From Oxalobacteraceae bacterium (GTDB lineage Bacteria > Pseudomonadota > Gammaproteobacteria > Burkholderiales > Burkholderiaceae_D), in assembly GCA_021768485.1 (NCBI GenBank), contig JAIZVZ010000005.1:1-64000 (forward strand): a stretch of 64,000 bases of DNA. The letters run 5' to 3'. Below are positions 43,755-54,827 of this stretch, in pieces. The notes beneath the pieces are model-generated. The model saw nothing but the letters and a program-made list of their open reading frames with translations, did no database searches and was not told the DNA's origin. The position numbers and the translations under genes are program-made. How positions within the stretch are numbered: the stretch's first letter is position 1; each line of letters starts with the position of its first letter.

Positions 43755-44552
43755 TCAGTCCGGTGCGCGTTCCAGCAATGCGACCTCGACTTGCATCGCC
43801 GCACTGTCTGGCGGCGGCCCGAACTGGGTAAAGATCGCGACATTGGCGGCGTCGTGGCCGTAGGCGACCGTCACCCGGCCGCCACGCGGCGTTTTTTGCG
43901 TGGCATCGAAGGTATACCAGCGGTCGCCGACATAGGCTTCGAACCAGGCGTGCAAATCCATCGGCTGCAAACCGTGCAGATAGCCGACGACCATGCGGGC
44001 CGGAATGCACAGGGCGCGGCACAAGGCGATCCCCAGATGCGCAAAATCGCGGCATACGCCCTCGCGTCGCTGGTTGACGTCGACCGCCGACATATGGTCG
44101 AACTCGCAACCGGGATTGAGGCGTATCGTGCGTTCGATCCAGGCGGCGATGCAGGCGACCTGATCGTAACCCGGGGCGACGTCGCGCACGATGTCGCTGG
44201 CCATGTCAAGGAAGCGTTCTGATTCGCAATAACGGCTTGGCAATAGATACGTCAATACCGTATCGGGCAATAGCGGCACTTCAATAAATGGCGCGCCGGG
44301 CGCCAGCGCGATCGTGTCCTCGGTCATCACGTCGGACGAGGTGCGGATCGAAAATGCCCCGGGCGGGGCGATCAGGCGCTGGCACAGATTGCCGTAGCCA
44401 TCGGTATATTCGAGCACCGGCACGCTCGGCTGTATCGTATAGCTTTCGCGGGCCACCCATTGCTGGACGCCGCTGCGCGGACGCAGCATGAGGATGAACG
44501 GGGTCGGCGTGGCGATGGTAAAGCTCAAATGACAACTGGTGCGTAACCACAT
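43755..44552 (-). CDS. Transglutaminase-like cysteine peptidase family protein
   Basis: A 265-residue protein with a beta-rich N-terminal domain (bacterial transglutaminase N-terminal type) and a transglutaminase core. The catalytic triad is visible: C167 in [20 protein letters not shown], His in [14 protein letters not shown] and Asp in [13 protein letters not shown]. Such proteins are usually cytoplasmic proteases or amidases of unknown substrate. The start at 44552 is set by the domain. Translation further upstream would run through the 11-bp repeat array and give a spurious hydrophobic repeat leader. Confidence 0.82.
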   Translation of the reverse strand: MWLRTSCHLSFTIATPTPFILMLRPRSGVQQWVARESYTIQPSVPVLEYTDGYGNLCQRLIAPPGAFSIRTSSDVMTEDTIALAPGAPFIEVPLLPDTVLTYLLPSRYCESERFLDMASDIVRDVAPGYDQVACIAAWIERTIRLNPGCEFDHMSAVDVNQRREGVCRDFAHLGIALCRALCIPARMVVGYLHGLQPMDLHAWFEAYVGDRWYTFDATQKTPRGGRVTVAYGHDAANVAIFTQFGPPPDSAAMQVEVALLERAPD

Positions 44553-44592
44553 GGGGACTTTCCGGAGAGGGCAATAACAAGAAAAAGACTGG

Positions 44593-44680
44593 GCACAGAA
44601 AAAGCACAGAAAAAGCACAGAAAAAGCACAGAAAAAGCACAGAAAAAGCACAGAAAAAGCACAGAAAAAGCACAGGGAAA
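44593..44680. repeat. 11-bp tandem array of phased A-tracts
   Basis: Seven perfect head-to-tail copies of GCACAGAAAAA from 44593, then one diverged copy (GCACAGGGAAA). A5 tracts recur every 11 bp, close to the helical repeat, so the segment should be bent. It lies 40-130 bp upstream of the transglutaminase-like gene. Confidence 0.97.
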
Positions 44681-44831
44681 GCATGCCAACCCGCATGCAA
44701 ATCCGCATGGATAAGAGGCCGTCTGAGGCCGCCTGAGGTCGCCTGCAGGTCGGCCATGCGCGCCCGGCCTCGATTGCCGGCCGCACATCGCCGGCATAAG
44801 GTTTTTTATTGCCGCTGCTTATTCCGGCGAT

Positions 44832-45644
44832 TTATTGCAGGGTGCGGCCCGGCTGGTGGCGGCGGTCGAGGCTGCCGCGGCGCCGTTCGGCATGCGCAAG
44901 ATCGGTGCTGCCATGGCTGTCGACGGCGGCCTCGGCCACGCGCTGCAATTGCTGCGCATTTTGCTGGCCGCGTTCATACCAGCGGCGCACGATGGCCGCC
45001 GCCGTATCGCGTGCGCCCAGACCAAACGCCAGCCCGAGCGCCAGCGCCAGGGCGCCGACCGTGGCCATGAACAGCGTATTGACAATCGTGGTGGCGATGC
45101 CGACCTGGTTGACGGCCACCACGATGGCAAAGGCCCAGACCGCGACCCTGGCTATCTGCGCCAGCAATTCGGGCCTGGCCAGACCGCCTTCGGCAGCCGC
45201 GCCGCGCACCAGATTGCCGAGCGCGGTTGCCGCCAGACCGCCGATCATCAGCGCGACCAGAGCCACCACGACATTGGGCAGCCACATCAGCAGCTGATGC
45301 AGTTCTTGCGAGACGGCCGGCAGGCCCAGCGCATCGAAGGCGATGATCAGGGCTATCAGGCGCACAAACCATTTGCCGATGGCGCCGACGACGCCGGCCG
45401 CATCGCTGCGCTGGTCGGCTTTTTGAATAAAGGTGGTCAGTCCGGCGCGGTCTGAAAAATCGTTGAAATGAATTGCACGCAATAACGATACCAGCACTTT
45501 TTCGGCCACCGAGGCGATGAGCCAGCCGGCAATGAGCAAGACGGCAAAGCCGAGGATGCGTGGCACCGAGGAAAAAAACATCGCCAATGCAGACGATAAC
45601 GAAGCCAGCAGGGTGTCGCTCCAACTCGTGATCTGAGACGGCAT
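44832..45644 (-). CDS. Mechanosensitive-channel-related membrane protein (conserved TM helix repeats)
   Basis: A 270-residue inner-membrane protein. It has a membrane helix near residues 20-45 (PRILGFAVLLIAGWLIASVA), a cytoplasmic loop, then helices around WLPNVVVALVALMIGGLAAT, VAVWAFAIVVAVNQVGIATT and VGALALALGLAFGLGARDTA. The repeated GW/G-x3 membrane helix pattern is that of the TM_helix family linked to small mechanosensitive channels; the usual MscS beta domain is absent. The C-terminal 50 residues are charged. The start at 45644 is preceded by GGAGG. Function in osmotic protection is a family-based guess. Confidence 0.7.
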   Translation of the reverse strand: MPSQITSWSDTLLASLSSALAMFFSSVPRILGFAVLLIAGWLIASVAEKVLVSLLRAIHFNDFSDRAGLTTFIQKADQRSDAAGVVGAIGKWFVRLIALIIAFDALGLPAVSQELHQLLMWLPNVVVALVALMIGGLAATALGNLVRGAAAEGGLARPELLAQIARVAVWAFAIVVAVNQVGIATTIVNTLFMATVGALALALGLAFGLGARDTAAAIVRRWYERGQQNAQQLQRVAEAAVDSHGSTDLAHAERRRGSLDRRHQPGRTLQ

Positions 45645-45698
45645 ATAAGCCTCCGTTTTGGTCGGGACAAGCAATGAAGGAAGAAAACACGGCAGCAA

Positions 45699-45727
45699 GA
45701 CAAGCGGGCGGCGGCCACCCGCTTGTC
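45699..45727 (-). terminator. Hairpin after dps
   Basis: Perfect 10-bp stem GACAAGCGGG/CCCGCTTGTC with a 9-nt loop, 53 bp past the dps stop on the minus strand. It has only a weak T-rich tail. Confidence 0.5.
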
Positions 45728-45779
45728 GTTCCTGTCAGACAGTCAATGCCTGTCGCGGTTCAACGGCGACGGAAAAACT

Positions 45780-46274
45780 TTACTCTTCGAGCAAGCTTCT
45801 GAGCATCCACGAATTTTTTTCATGGATTTGCATCCGCTGCGTCAACAGGTCGCAAGTCGGCTGGTCATTGGCTTTTTCGGCCAGCTTGAACAGCGCGCGT
45901 GCCGTGCGGACCACGGTCGCCTGGCCTTCCATCAGGTCGCGGATCATGTCGGTCGCTTTCGGCACGCCCGAGGTCTTGCTGATCGAGGTCAGCTCGGCAA
46001 ATTCTTCATAGGTGCCAGGGGCCGGCGCGCCGAGTGCCCGGATGCGTTCGGCCACCAGATCGATGGCATTCCACTGTTCGGTGTACAAGCCCATGAACAT
46101 CAGATGCAGGGTCTGGAACATCGGTCCGGTGACATTCCAGTGATAGTTATGGGTTTTCAAATACAGGGTATAGGTATCGGCCAGCAGATGGGCCAGACCC
46201 TCGACGACCTGGACCCTTTCCTTTTCGGCGATGCCGAGGTCGACCAATGGTTTTTTTGCAGGCTTTTTGCTCAT
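45780..46274 (-). CDS. dps: DNA-protection ferritin Dps
   Basis: A 164-residue ferritin-like protein forming a dodecamer that stores iron and shields DNA in stress and stationary phase. Ferroxidase-site residues are visible in YLKTHNYHWNVTGPMFQTLH and in YTEQWNAIDLVAERIRALG. The short Lys-rich N-terminus (MSKKPAKKP) suits DNA binding. The start at 46274 has GAGGAA upstream. It is transcribed alone. No OxyR or sigma-S element can be named with confidence. Confidence 0.93.
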   Translation of the reverse strand: MSKKPAKKPLVDLGIAEKERVQVVEGLAHLLADTYTLYLKTHNYHWNVTGPMFQTLHLMFMGLYTEQWNAIDLVAERIRALGAPAPGTYEEFAELTSISKTSGVPKATDMIRDLMEGQATVVRTARALFKLAEKANDQPTCDLLTQRMQIHEKNSWMLRSLLEE

Positions 46275-46646
46275 TTTTATTCCTCGGTAAAGTCCAGTAA
46301 TCCGGTTCTGCCCGTTGCCTTGCTGCGCCGCGTTGCTGCGCCGCATTCCGACCTCCAAAAGCCGATCCGGGAGTGTTTGTCGAACTGAAGTGTTGTTCAA
46401 ATGATACTCGGTGGGGGGGATGCAGGCAAGGTGCATTTGCGCGCCTCGCCACCGCTCCGGTGGTGAGAACTGAAAACGATGGCTGTGGTCCGGCGTGCAG
46501 CGCGCTCCGGCCATCGGCGGCGGCCGATTCCGGCATTGCCGCGTGCCGGAGGACGGTGTATTGCGTTGATATCCACTATTAAATTTGTCAAATTTCGCCG
46601 ATTTTCATGCAATAATCGTTTACGCCTGCTCAATAAGGTTGAATTC
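46275..46646. other. Divergent region between dps and the hybrid kinase
   Basis: About 370 bp without a convincing gene. It holds a 13-bp tandem duplication (TTGCTGCGCCGCG / TTGCTGCGCCGCA, 46320-46345) in the dps leader. The 120 bp before the kinase are AT-richer. I cannot define either promoter. Confidence 0.4.
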
Positions 46647-49600
46647 ATGCCAGATTCCGGTACGTCACAGCGCTCAATACGCTTGTTGTCGGTGCGTACG
46701 CTACTGCTATGGCTGGTGCTCGCGTGCTTTCTTCCCGGCATGGTCGGCGCCATCGTTTTGTTTGCCATTCAGTACCGGGATGGCCATACCCAGCTTGAAC
46801 AAAATACACTGCACACCGTGCGCGCCCTGGGGCAGACGGTCGACAGTCAGCTGAGCAAGGCGCAGCTTCTGGCGCATACCTTGTCGACTTCCAGTTTTAT
46901 CGAACGGCGCGATTTGCCGGGTTTTTACCGGCGTGCGCGCGAGCTGCTGCAAGATGAGGGCAGCGGCTGGAGCGCCGTGCTCAGCGATGAGCAAGGCCGG
47001 CAACTGATCGATACCAGGCGGCCGTTCGGCGATCGCTTGCCGCCGTCCCAGAATTTCTATCAAATCAGGCAAATATTTGCGAGCGGCAAAATGGCGATTG
47101 CAAAAGTCGCCTCGGGCAGCCCGTCAGAGAGTCCCGACCTGTCCATCGATGCCCCGGTCAAGCGCGACGGCAAGGTCGTGTATGTCTTGAGCATCGTTTT
47201 CAAGCCGCAACAGTTCAGCAATCTCTTACGCGACCAGCATTTTCCTGCCGATTGGCTGATCGGCATATTCGACAGCAGCGGCACGATTGCCGCCGGCCCC
47301 CATTCTGGCGGACAGTTTTTCGCCACCACGCTGCCGTCCGATTTCCTGCGCCAGTTATCGCTCCGCCCCGAAGGCGTGTTCAATGCGAGCACGCGCGACG
47401 GCGTGTCGCTGCTGGTCATGCACAGCCGCTTGCCGCTTTCGAACTGGACCGTGGCAATCGGCATTCCGCGCGCCAGCGTCGAAGCCGACCTCATTGCGAC
47501 CGCCACCGTGATTGCCCTGGGCGTCATGATTTTATTTGCCGTCTGCGGCGCGCTGGCCTGGTTCATGGGCGGGCGCCTGGCGCGCTCGGTACTGGCGCTG
47601 ACGGCGCCCGCCATGGCACTCGACGCCGGCCGCGAAGTCGAGGTCGGACGCGTGTATTTTCGCGAAGCCGAGGATGTCGCGCAGTCGCTGATCCGGGCCG
47701 CGCACCTGCTCAGAGTGCGCACCGAGGCGCTCAATGCGTCGCATGACGCCTTGCTGCAGCGCGAAACCGAACTCGGCGAAGCGCAGCGCATTTCCCATCT
47801 CGGCAACTGGACCTGGGATGCGCGCAGCGGGCAGGTCACGTCTTCGCTTGAAATACTGCGCATTTTCGGGCGCGATTCGATTCCGCCGTTTGCCGAGCAG
47901 CGCGGCGTGCTCTATCCGGTGCCGGTGTGGGACCAGCTCAGCCTGGCCGTGCATAAGGCCGTCAGCCACGGCATCGGTTACGACCTCGAATTGCCGGCCT
48001 TGCGCGGCGACGGCAAGGAAATCTGGATCAATACGCGCAGCGAACCGGTGCGCAATGCCGGCGGCGAAATCGTCGGCCTGCGCGGCACCGTGCAAGACAT
48101 CAGCGAACGCAAGCGGACCAAGGAAAAATTGCGTGCCAGCGAAGTACGGTTTCGCAATATTCTCGATTCGATGATGGAAGGCTGCCAAATCATCGACTTC
48201 GACTGGCGCTACCGCTATATCAACGATGCGGCGCAGCGGCAAAACGGCGTGCCGAGCGCCGATCTGATGGGGCGGATCATTACCGATTGCTGGCCCGGCT
48301 ATGCCAAGACCGAAGCGTTTGCCTTGCAGACGCGCTGCATGCAATCGCGCACGCTGCAGTGTGCCGAGCTCGAATTTGACTTCCCTGACGGCCGCAAGGG
48401 TTATTTCCGCCTGGTGATCCAGCCGATTGCAGAAGGCATTGCCATTTTTTCGGACGACATCACCGAGTCGCGCAACAATGCCGAGGAACTCGACCATCAC
48501 CGCCACCATCTGGAAGCGCTGGTCGAGAGCCGCACGCGGGAACTGGCGCAGGCCAAGGAAACGGCCGAAACCGCCAACGCCCTCAAGAGCGCGTTTCTGG
48601 CCAATATGAGCCATGAGATCCGCACGCCGATGAATGCGATCATCGGCCTGGCCTATCTGCTCGAGCGCAGCAGCCTGCCGGCCGATGCCCAGGCGCTGGT
48701 GCGCAAGGTCGGCATTGCCGCCCGTTCCTTGCTGGCCACGATCAACGACATCCTCGATTTTTCAAAGATCGAAGCGGGCCGCATGGAACTCGACAGGAGC
48801 GTCTTCCGTCTGGCCGACATTCTCGACAATCTCGCCACCGTCATGTATGCCAACGCGGCCGATAAAAACATCGAATTGATTATCGCGCCGCCGCTGACGA
48901 GCATCGACAATCTGTACGGCGATGCGCTGCGGCTGGAGCAAATCCTGATCAACCTGCTCGGCAACGGGATCAAGTTTACGGAGCGCGGCCATGTCGTGCT
49001 GAACATCACGCTCGAAGCGCAGTCGGCCAATACGGTGACGCTGCGTTTTCTCGTGCAAGATACCGGCATCGGGATCGCCGCCGACAAATTGAATCTGATT
49101 TTCGAATCGTTTGCCCAGGCCGATATCTCGACCACGCGCCGTTTCGGCGGCACCGGACTGGGCTTGCCGATCACGCGCCGCCTGGTCACCATGATGGGGG
49201 GCGAAATGGGCGTGCTCAGCACGCAGGGCAAAGGCAGCCAGTTCTGGTTTACGCTCGAATTTCAGACCGCGCCGGAACCGGCCGCCTTGCAGCCGGCGGC
49301 CGCTGACATGGCCGGTCTCGAGCTGCTGGTTGCCGACGATAACGATATCGCGCGCGAAGCGCTGCAGCGCACCGCTTCGCTGCTCGGCTGGCATGCCACC
49401 GCCGTCGATAGCGGCACGGCCGCCCTGAATTATGTCCTCGATGCCGGCGGGCGCGACTGGAAAAACAGCGTTATCGTGCTCGACTGGCAAATGCCGGGCA
49501 TGGACGGCGTCGCCACGGCGCGTGCGATCCGCAATGCGCTGGGCCGGAATCAGCCGGCGCCGATCGTGCTCATGGTGACCGCATATTCGCGCGAGGACTT

Positions 49601-50750
49601 GCTGGCCTTGCCCGACGGCAGGGTGGCCGACGCCGTGCTGAACAAGCCGGTTACCTCGACCAGCCTGCATAGCGCCGTGGCCATGGCGCGTCGCGCACGC
49701 GATGGACAAGCCGAAGTCGCCTGGCCGCAATCGGCATTGCGCCTCGCTGGCGTCCGCATCCTGATCGTCGACGACAGCGACATCAACCGCGAAGTGGCCA
49801 AGCGCATCCTGGCCGGCGAAGGCGCGCAGGTGGCGCTGGCCAACGAAGGCCGGCAGGCGCTGAACTGGTTGCAAACGCACGTCGGCATGGTCGACGTGGT
49901 GCTGATGGATGTGCAAATGCCGGTCATGGACGGCTATGAAGCGACGCAGCAGATCCGCGCCACGCCGGCGCTGGCCGGCCTGCCCGTCATTGCGCTGTCG
50001 GCCGGCGCCTATGAAGAGCAGGAACAGGCGGCCCGCAATGCCGGCATGAACGACTTCATCGCCAAACCGTTCAATGTCGACGATGCCGTCGCCTGTATAT
50101 TGAAGTGGTCCGGCGCTGCGGCGTACGGCGCGGCGCCGGCCGCCCCGACTGCGCCGGCGGCGGATAGCGGCGATGCGTTTCCGGGCCTGGCGCTGGGCGC
50201 CGGCCTGGCGATCTGGAAGGATGTCGATATCTACCGCCAGTATCTGCGCAAATTCGCCCGCGATTACGCGGCCAGCGCGCGCGAGATGAGGCTGGCCGAA
50301 CCGGCGGCCGGCGCCGCGCTGGCGCACAAACTCAAGGGCGTGGCAGGCAATCTGGCACTCGAGCCGCTGGCTGCCGCGGCCTCCGAGCTTGAGCAGGCAT
50401 TGCGCACCGGCGCCGCTGGCGCAGCGCTGTTCGAGCGGCTGCAAACCACGCTGGAGATGACGCTGGCATCGATTGCGCAGTATGCGGCGCAGGCGGCGTC
50501 GGTGCCCTGCCGATGGGACCGGGAGCGGGGCGGGCCGCTGCTGCAGCGTGTGCTGCAAGCGCTGCGCATCGAAGATATGCTGGTTTTGAAACGTTTGATG
50601 GCCGAGCTTGGCCAATTGTTGTCGCCGCAGCAGATGGCGGTTTTGCAGGACGCGGTAGAAAATTTTGATTTCAGCGGAGGCGAGCGCGCAGTGCTGGCGT
50701 TGGCGACCGATCTTGACTACTCACTCGAAGCGCAAAATGAAAACAAATAA
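46647..50750 (+). CDS. Hybrid sensor histidine kinase with two receiver domains and HPt
   Basis: A 1367-residue membrane sensor. TM1 is at about residues 14-40, then a periplasmic Cache-type sensor domain to about 280 and TM2 at about 281-308. Two PAS domains follow (about 382-488 and 500-608). HisKA contains [16 protein letters not shown] (H656) and HATPase ends in [13 protein letters not shown]. Receiver 1 has D946 ([11 protein letters not shown]) and receiver 2 D1088 ([11 protein letters not shown]). The C-terminal HPt domain has H1227 (HKLKGVAGN). The start at 46647 is placed before TM1. It overlaps the HD-GYP response regulator gene by 14 bp, which is probably its output. Confidence 0.9.
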   Translation: MPDSGTSQRSIRLLSVRTLLLWLVLACFLPGMVGAIVLFAIQYRDGHTQLEQNTLHTVRALGQTVDSQLSKAQLLAHTLSTSSFIERRDLPGFYRRARELLQDEGSGWSAVLSDEQGRQLIDTRRPFGDRLPPSQNFYQIRQIFASGKMAIAKVASGSPSESPDLSIDAPVKRDGKVVYVLSIVFKPQQFSNLLRDQHFPADWLIGIFDSSGTIAAGPHSGGQFFATTLPSDFLRQLSLRPEGVFNASTRDGVSLLVMHSRLPLSNWTVAIGIPRASVEADLIATATVIALGVMILFAVCGALAWFMGGRLARSVLALTAPAMALDAGREVEVGRVYFREAEDVAQSLIRAAHLLRVRTEALNASHDALLQRETELGEAQRISHLGNWTWDARSGQVTSSLEILRIFGRDSIPPFAEQRGVLYPVPVWDQLSLAVHKAVSHGIGYDLELPALRGDGKEIWINTRSEPVRNAGGEIVGLRGTVQDISERKRTKEKLRASEVRFRNILDSMMEGCQIIDFDWRYRYINDAAQRQNGVPSADLMGRIITDCWPGYAKTEAFALQTRCMQSRTLQCAELEFDFPDGRKGYFRLVIQPIAEGIAIFSDDITESRNNAEELDHHRHHLEALVESRTRELAQAKETAETANALKSAFLANMSHEIRTPMNAIIGLAYLLERSSLPADAQALVRKVGIAARSLLATINDILDFSKIEAGRMELDRSVFRLADILDNLATVMYANAADKNIELIIAPPLTSIDNLYGDALRLEQILINLLGNGIKFTERGHVVLNITLEAQSANTVTLRFLVQDTGIGIAADKLNLIFESFAQADISTTRRFGGTGLGLPITRRLVTMMGGEMGVLSTQGKGSQFWFTLEFQTAPEPAALQPAAADMAGLELLVADDNDIAREALQRTASLLGWHATAVDSGTAALNYVLDAGGRDWKNSVIVLDWQMPGMDGVATARAIRNALGRNQPAPIVLMVTAYSREDLLALPDGRVADAVLNKPVTSTSLHSAVAMARRARDGQAEVAWPQSALRLAGVRILIVDDSDINREVAKRILAGEGAQVALANEGRQALNWLQTHVGMVDVVLMDVQMPVMDGYEATQQIRATPALAGLPVIALSAGAYEEQEQAARNAGMNDFIAKPFNVDDAVACILKWSGAAAYGAAPAAPTAPAADSGDAFPGLALGAGLAIWKDVDIYRQYLRKFARDYAASAREMRLAEPAAGAALAHKLKGVAGNLALEPLAAAASELEQALRTGAAGAALFERLQTTLEMTLASIAQYAAQAASVPCRWDRERGGPLLQRVLQALRIEDMLVLKRLMAELGQLLSPQQMAVLQDAVENFDFSGGERAVLALATDLDYSLEAQNENK

Positions 50751-51792
50751 AATAAATCCGATCTTGATCGTCGATGACGAACCGCATAATCTGGCTGCCT
50801 TGCAGCAAATCCTGTCGAGCCGTTACCGGCTGGTCTTTGCCCGTAGCGGTGCCGAGGCGCTGTCGGCTGCGCTCAAGCATGCGCCGTCGCTGATTTTGAT
50901 GGATATCCAGATGCAGGGCATGGATGGCTATGCGGTGTGCCGGACGCTGAAATCGGACTGGCGCACCGAAGCCATTCCCGTCATTTTTGTGACCAGTCTG
51001 TCGGAAACCGGCGACGAAGAAGCCGGCTTTGCCGCCGGCGGCGTCGACTATATCGTCAAGCCGGTCTCGCCGGCAATCGTACAGGCGCGGGTGGCGACCC
51101 ATTTATCGCTGGTGCGGGCGACCCGCCTCGAGCAGAGCTATCGCGAGGCGATTTATATGCTGGGCGAAGCCGGTCACCATAACGACAACGATACCGGCGT
51201 CCATATCTGGCGCATGGCCGCCTATGCCGGTGCGCTGGCCGCCGCTTGCGGCTGGGATGCCGAGGCATGCCGCCAGATCGAGCTGGCGGCGCCGATGCAC
51301 GATACCGGCAAGATCGGCATCCCGGCTGCCATCTTGCGCAAACCGGGACCGCTCGATGCCGAAGAGTGGGCAATCATGCGCACCCACACAAAAATCGGCT
51401 ACGACATCCTCAGCAAAAGCGCGGCGCCGGTGTTCCAGCTGGCGGCCAGCATCGCCCTGCGGCATCATGAAAAATGGGACGGCAGCGGTTATCCGGACGG
51501 CCTGAAAGGCGCCGCCATTCCCGAGGCCGCCCGTATCGTGGCCCTGGCCGACGTGTTCGATGCGCTCAGCATGCAGCGCCCTTACAAGCAAGCCTGGCCG
51601 CTCGAGCGGATCGTCGAGCATATCCATGCCAGCGCCGGCACGCATTTCGAACCGCAGCTGGTCAAGCGCTTTACCGCCATCTTGCCGCAGTTGCTGGAGA
51701 TCCAGCAGCGCTGGGCCGACATTCCGCCAACGCAGGATATGGCGCCGTTACTGGCCAGGACCGGCAGCCCGAATTTGTCGCTGCGCGCCTGA
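50737..51792 (+). CDS. HD-GYP domain response regulator (c-di-GMP phosphodiesterase type)
   Basis: A 351-residue protein. The receiver domain has phospho-acceptor D56 ([13 protein letters not shown]). The HD-GYP domain follows, with HD at H188-D189 ([16 protein letters not shown]) and [16 protein letters not shown], the residues that bind the di-metal centre and give c-di-GMP hydrolysis in the family. The gene begins inside the last codons of the hybrid kinase gene, so the pair is co-translated and the kinase's HPt domain is the likely phosphate donor. It would couple an external signal to c-di-GMP level. Confidence 0.9.
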   Translation: MKTNKINPILIVDDEPHNLAALQQILSSRYRLVFARSGAEALSAALKHAPSLILMDIQMQGMDGYAVCRTLKSDWRTEAIPVIFVTSLSETGDEEAGFAAGGVDYIVKPVSPAIVQARVATHLSLVRATRLEQSYREAIYMLGEAGHHNDNDTGVHIWRMAAYAGALAAACGWDAEACRQIELAAPMHDTGKIGIPAAILRKPGPLDAEEWAIMRTHTKIGYDILSKSAAPVFQLAASIALRHHEKWDGSGYPDGLKGAAIPEAARIVALADVFDALSMQRPYKQAWPLERIVEHIHASAGTHFEPQLVKRFTAILPQLLEIQQRWADIPPTQDMAPLLARTGSPNLSLRA

Positions 51793-51822
51793 GGCCGCCG
51801 GCAAAGCGTCTCGGCCTGCCTG

Positions 51823-53034
51823 TCAGTTGCGCAATACCGGCTTGATCCTGGCGGCCGCCTCGGTGGCGCGCCGGCGCGCCGTCTCGAGGTCGCCGGCGGC
51901 GGCCAGCGCCACCCCCATGCGGCGGCGCACGAACGACTGCGGCTTGCCGAACAGGCGCACGTCGGTGCCCGGTATCTGCAGGGCCTCGGCGACGCCGTCG
52001 AACGCCAGTGCCGAACAGTCGTGCTGACCATAAATGACGGCCGAGGCCGCCGGCGAGTGCAGGCCGACATCGACCGGCAAGCCAAGAATGGCTTTGGCGT
52101 GCAATTCGAATTCACTTTGCCGCTGGCTGTTCATGGTGACCATGCCGGTATCGTGCGGCCGCGGGCTGACTTCGGAAAACCAGACCATCTCGCCCTTGAC
52201 GAACAGTTCGACGCCGAACAGGCCGAGACCGCCGAGATTGTCGGTGATGGCGCCGGCAATGGCGCGGGCGCGTTCGAGCGCGCGCTCCGGCATCGGCTGC
52301 GGCTGCCATGATTCGACATAATCGCCATTGACCTGGCGATGGCCGATCGGCTCGCAAAAATGGGTTTCGATCCGGCCTTCGGCGCCGACCGCGCGCACCG
52401 TCAGCAGCGTGATTTCATAGTCGAAATCGACCAGGCCCTCGACAATCACGCGGCCGCGGTCGACCCGTCCGCCTTCGGCCGCGCAGTCCCAGGCCGCGGT
52501 CAGCTGGGCGCTGCTGTCGAGCCGCGACTGCCCCTTGCCGGACGACGACATGACCGGCTTGACCAGGCAGGGAAAACCGATGGCGGCGCAGGCATCGGCC
52601 AGTTCGGCCGGGCTGCCGGCAAAGCGGTACGGCGAGGTCGGCAAGCCCAGCGTTTCGGCCGCCAGGCAGCGGATGCCTTCGCGGTTCATGGTCAGCAGCA
52701 CGGCGCGCGCAGTCGGCACGCAGACGGCGGTGCCGGCTTGCTCGAGCGCCAGCAAGGCCTCGGTGGCGATGGCCTCGATTTCCGGCACGATCAGGTGTGG
52801 ACGTTCCAGTTCGATCAGGGCGCTGAGGGCGGCGCCGTCGCTCATGTCGATGACATGCGCGCGGTGCGCCACTTGCTGGGCCGGCGCATCGGCGTAGCGG
52901 TCGACCGCAATTACTTCGACGCCCAGCCGTTGCAGCGAAATGGCGACTTCCTTGCCCAGTTCGCCGGCGCCGAGCAGCATGACTTTGGTGGCCGAAGAGG
53001 AGAGCGGGGTGCCGAACAGGCGGGGTGTGGTCAT
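51823..53034 (-). CDS. purT: Formate-dependent phosphoribosylglycinamide formyltransferase
   Basis: A 403-residue ATP-grasp enzyme of purine synthesis that makes formyl-GAR from GAR, formate and ATP. Motifs are [20 protein letters not shown] (N-terminal nucleotide fold), [14 protein letters not shown] (ATP loop), [20 protein letters not shown] and [20 protein letters not shown]. The length is normal. It allows purine synthesis without a folate donor when formate is available. It is convergent with the HD-GYP gene and stands alone. Confidence 0.95.
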   Translation of the reverse strand: MTTPRLFGTPLSSSATKVMLLGAGELGKEVAISLQRLGVEVIAVDRYADAPAQQVAHRAHVIDMSDGAALSALIELERPHLIVPEIEAIATEALLALEQAGTAVCVPTARAVLLTMNREGIRCLAAETLGLPTSPYRFAGSPAELADACAAIGFPCLVKPVMSSSGKGQSRLDSSAQLTAAWDCAAEGGRVDRGRVIVEGLVDFDYEITLLTVRAVGAEGRIETHFCEPIGHRQVNGDYVESWQPQPMPERALERARAIAGAITDNLGGLGLFGVELFVKGEMVWFSEVSPRPHDTGMVTMNSQRQSEFELHAKAILGLPVDVGLHSPAASAVIYGQHDCSALAFDGVAEALQIPGTDVRLFGKPQSFVRRRMGVALAAAGDLETARRRATEAAARIKPVLRN

Positions 53035-53166
53035 GATAATCAGTGAAAAATCGGTGAAAAGGAAAATGGCGCAAAAAATCGCCAGGCCGCATGGTACGTC
53101 ACATGCGCCCGCGCTGGCAAATGCGGCGCGCTGCGATTTAGCCGCGATTGGGCTGCGATTCCGCTC

Positions 53167-54123
53167 TTATTCCTGTGGCGCCGGGCGCGGCAGCAGGCGT
53201 CCGCTGCACAGCAGATGCACGGTGCGCACGCTCAGGTAGCCGATGAACAGATTGGCGCCGATGAAAATCGGTATCGCCAGAATTTGCGCGGCCGCGACGC
53301 CGGCCAGCGCCAGCTTGACGCTGCACACGGTGGTGGCGGCTATGCCGAAAGTGTAGGACCAGTAGGACGGCGCAAACGGCTGCGCGCCGAGCCAGCGTCC
53401 GAGGCGCACGCCGAGCAGCAGTTGAAACAGGCCATAGCCCCACAGCATCAACAGCCAGGGCGCCGTGCTGCCGGGGCTGAGCAAGAGTGCCGCCATGGCG
53501 CACACGACGGGAGGGGCAAACTGGATGCCCAGCATCGGCCTTTGCGGCACCGGCAGCGGCGCGGCATGCCACAGGCGGCCGACCAGCAGCGATTCCAGCG
53601 TCAGCCATGAAAAGACCCCGGCGCCGAGAAACAGCCAGCCCCAGTCGGCATGGCCGAGCGCCGCCAGGGCCGCGGCACTGATGAAGTTGCCGGCCACGGT
53701 GGGCAGGTATAAGGTCGGCACGGCATCGGCGGCGTCGCGCCCGCCCTGCCACATGGTGCCCGTATGCCACAGCGCAAACGCCAGATGCCAGCCGATGCCG
53801 GCCACCGTGAGGAGCACGGCCAGCGGGCGCGAGTAGGGCAGGGCCGCCAGCGCGATGAGCAGCGTCGCCACCGCCAGCAGCGCCGGCGTGCTGCCCTGTA
53901 CCGGATGCCGGAATTCGCGCCCCGTGGCGCCCGGGTTGCGCAGCGCCTGCGCGATGTAGCGGATCAGCAGGGCCAGCCAGAGCAGACTCGTCAGCAAAAG
54001 CAGGGCTTCGCCAATCCAGCCCGGCATATGCCACAGGGGAACGGCGATCCGCCAGGCCTGGCCTAGCCCCGACAGGCCGAGCACCATGCCGAAAAAAGAG
54101 GCGGGAAGAGGCGCTCGGCTCAT
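53167..54123 (-). CDS. tehA: TehA/SLAC1-family anion channel
   Basis: A 318-residue membrane protein with about ten helices. It is recognised as the TehA/SLAC1 family by the opening PASFFGMVLGLSGLGQAWRI and by the central segments LYLPTVAGNFISAAALA and PSYWSYTFGIAATTVCSVKL. E. coli TehA was named for tellurite resistance when overexpressed; family members are anion channels or carriers. The start at 54123 follows AAGGAA. No tehB methyltransferase gene is adjacent. Confidence 0.87.
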   Translation of the reverse strand: MSRAPLPASFFGMVLGLSGLGQAWRIAVPLWHMPGWIGEALLLLTSLLWLALLIRYIAQALRNPGATGREFRHPVQGSTPALLAVATLLIALAALPYSRPLAVLLTVAGIGWHLAFALWHTGTMWQGGRDAADAVPTLYLPTVAGNFISAAALAALGHADWGWLFLGAGVFSWLTLESLLVGRLWHAAPLPVPQRPMLGIQFAPPVVCAMAALLLSPGSTAPWLLMLWGYGLFQLLLGVRLGRWLGAQPFAPSYWSYTFGIAATTVCSVKLALAGVAAAQILAIPIFIGANLFIGYLSVRTVHLLCSGRLLPRPAPQE

Positions 54124-54377
54124 GTCTGGATTCCTTGAATTGAAAATAGTGCTTGTTATGCGGCGACCGATGTATTGTACGCATTGTAAGACTTTGCGGT
54201 GCGCGCAGCAGCGCCGCGCAAGGGCCAGTGCGGGTCCGTCGGTAGTGGTGCAACTTGCCTTGTTGCTATACATTTAGGCCGATGCCATAGGTCATCCGGC
54301 AGGTTGTGGCCCGCCGGTGCACGTGTTACCATTTTTCACATCGCATCCGCGCCGGTCTTCAGCAGAGGAGTTACATC

Positions 54378-54827
54378 ATGTCTAATAACAATACATCGGT
54401 GATGGCAAACACCAGCGACGATATTCTCGAGTGCATGTCCGAGGCCCTCATTTTTGCCGACGTGGAAGGTATTATCCGCGCCTGGAATCCCGGCGCCGAA
54501 GCGATCTTCGGTTATTCGGCCGCCGAAGCACTGAACCAGAACCTCGATCTGATCATTCCGGAAAATCTGCGCAAGGCGCACTGGAATGGCTATCACCGTG
54601 CCACCGAAATGGGGGCCACGGTCCATGGCCGGCGCTCGTTCATCACGCGTTCCCTGCACAAGAGCGGCCAGCAGTTATATGTCGACATGAGTTTTGCGAT
54701 CGTCAAGAACCAGGCCGGTGTCACGATCGGTTCGGCCGCCATTGCCCGCGACGCCACTGCGCGCCATCTCGAAGAGAAAAACCTGCGCCGCCAGCTGGCC
54801 GAACTGACGGCCAAGAGCACGGGCTGA
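54378..54827 (+). CDS. Stand-alone PAS domain protein
   Basis: A 149-residue cytoplasmic protein made almost entirely of one PAS fold. It shows ILECMSEALIFADVEGIIRA, WNPGAEAIFGYSAAEALNQN and the C-cap GSAAIARDATARHLEEKNLR, followed by a short helix that looks like the linker that normally leads into a kinase or cyclase. No output domain follows. It may sense a small ligand or redox state and signal by dimerising with another protein. GAGGAG precedes the start at a good distance. It is followed by the rubredoxin reductase gene, 127 bp away. Confidence 0.85.
   Translation: MSNNNTSVMANTSDDILECMSEALIFADVEGIIRAWNPGAEAIFGYSAAEALNQNLDLIIPENLRKAHWNGYHRATEMGATVHGRRSFITRSLHKSGQQLYVDMSFAIVKNQAGVTIGSAAIARDATARHLEEKNLRRQLAELTAKSTG

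Noticed and set aside
44593-44680. CRISPR-like array
   Set aside because: Units are 11 bp and head to tail with no spacers, and there are no cas genes.
44593-44786. Open frame on the minus strand extending the transglutaminase-like gene upstream through the 11-bp array, giving a hydrophobic Phe/Cys repeat peptide
   Set aside because: An 11-bp array without stops is open in all registers and yields an 11-residue repeat by chance. The conserved domain starts at 44552, and the leader has no family similarity.
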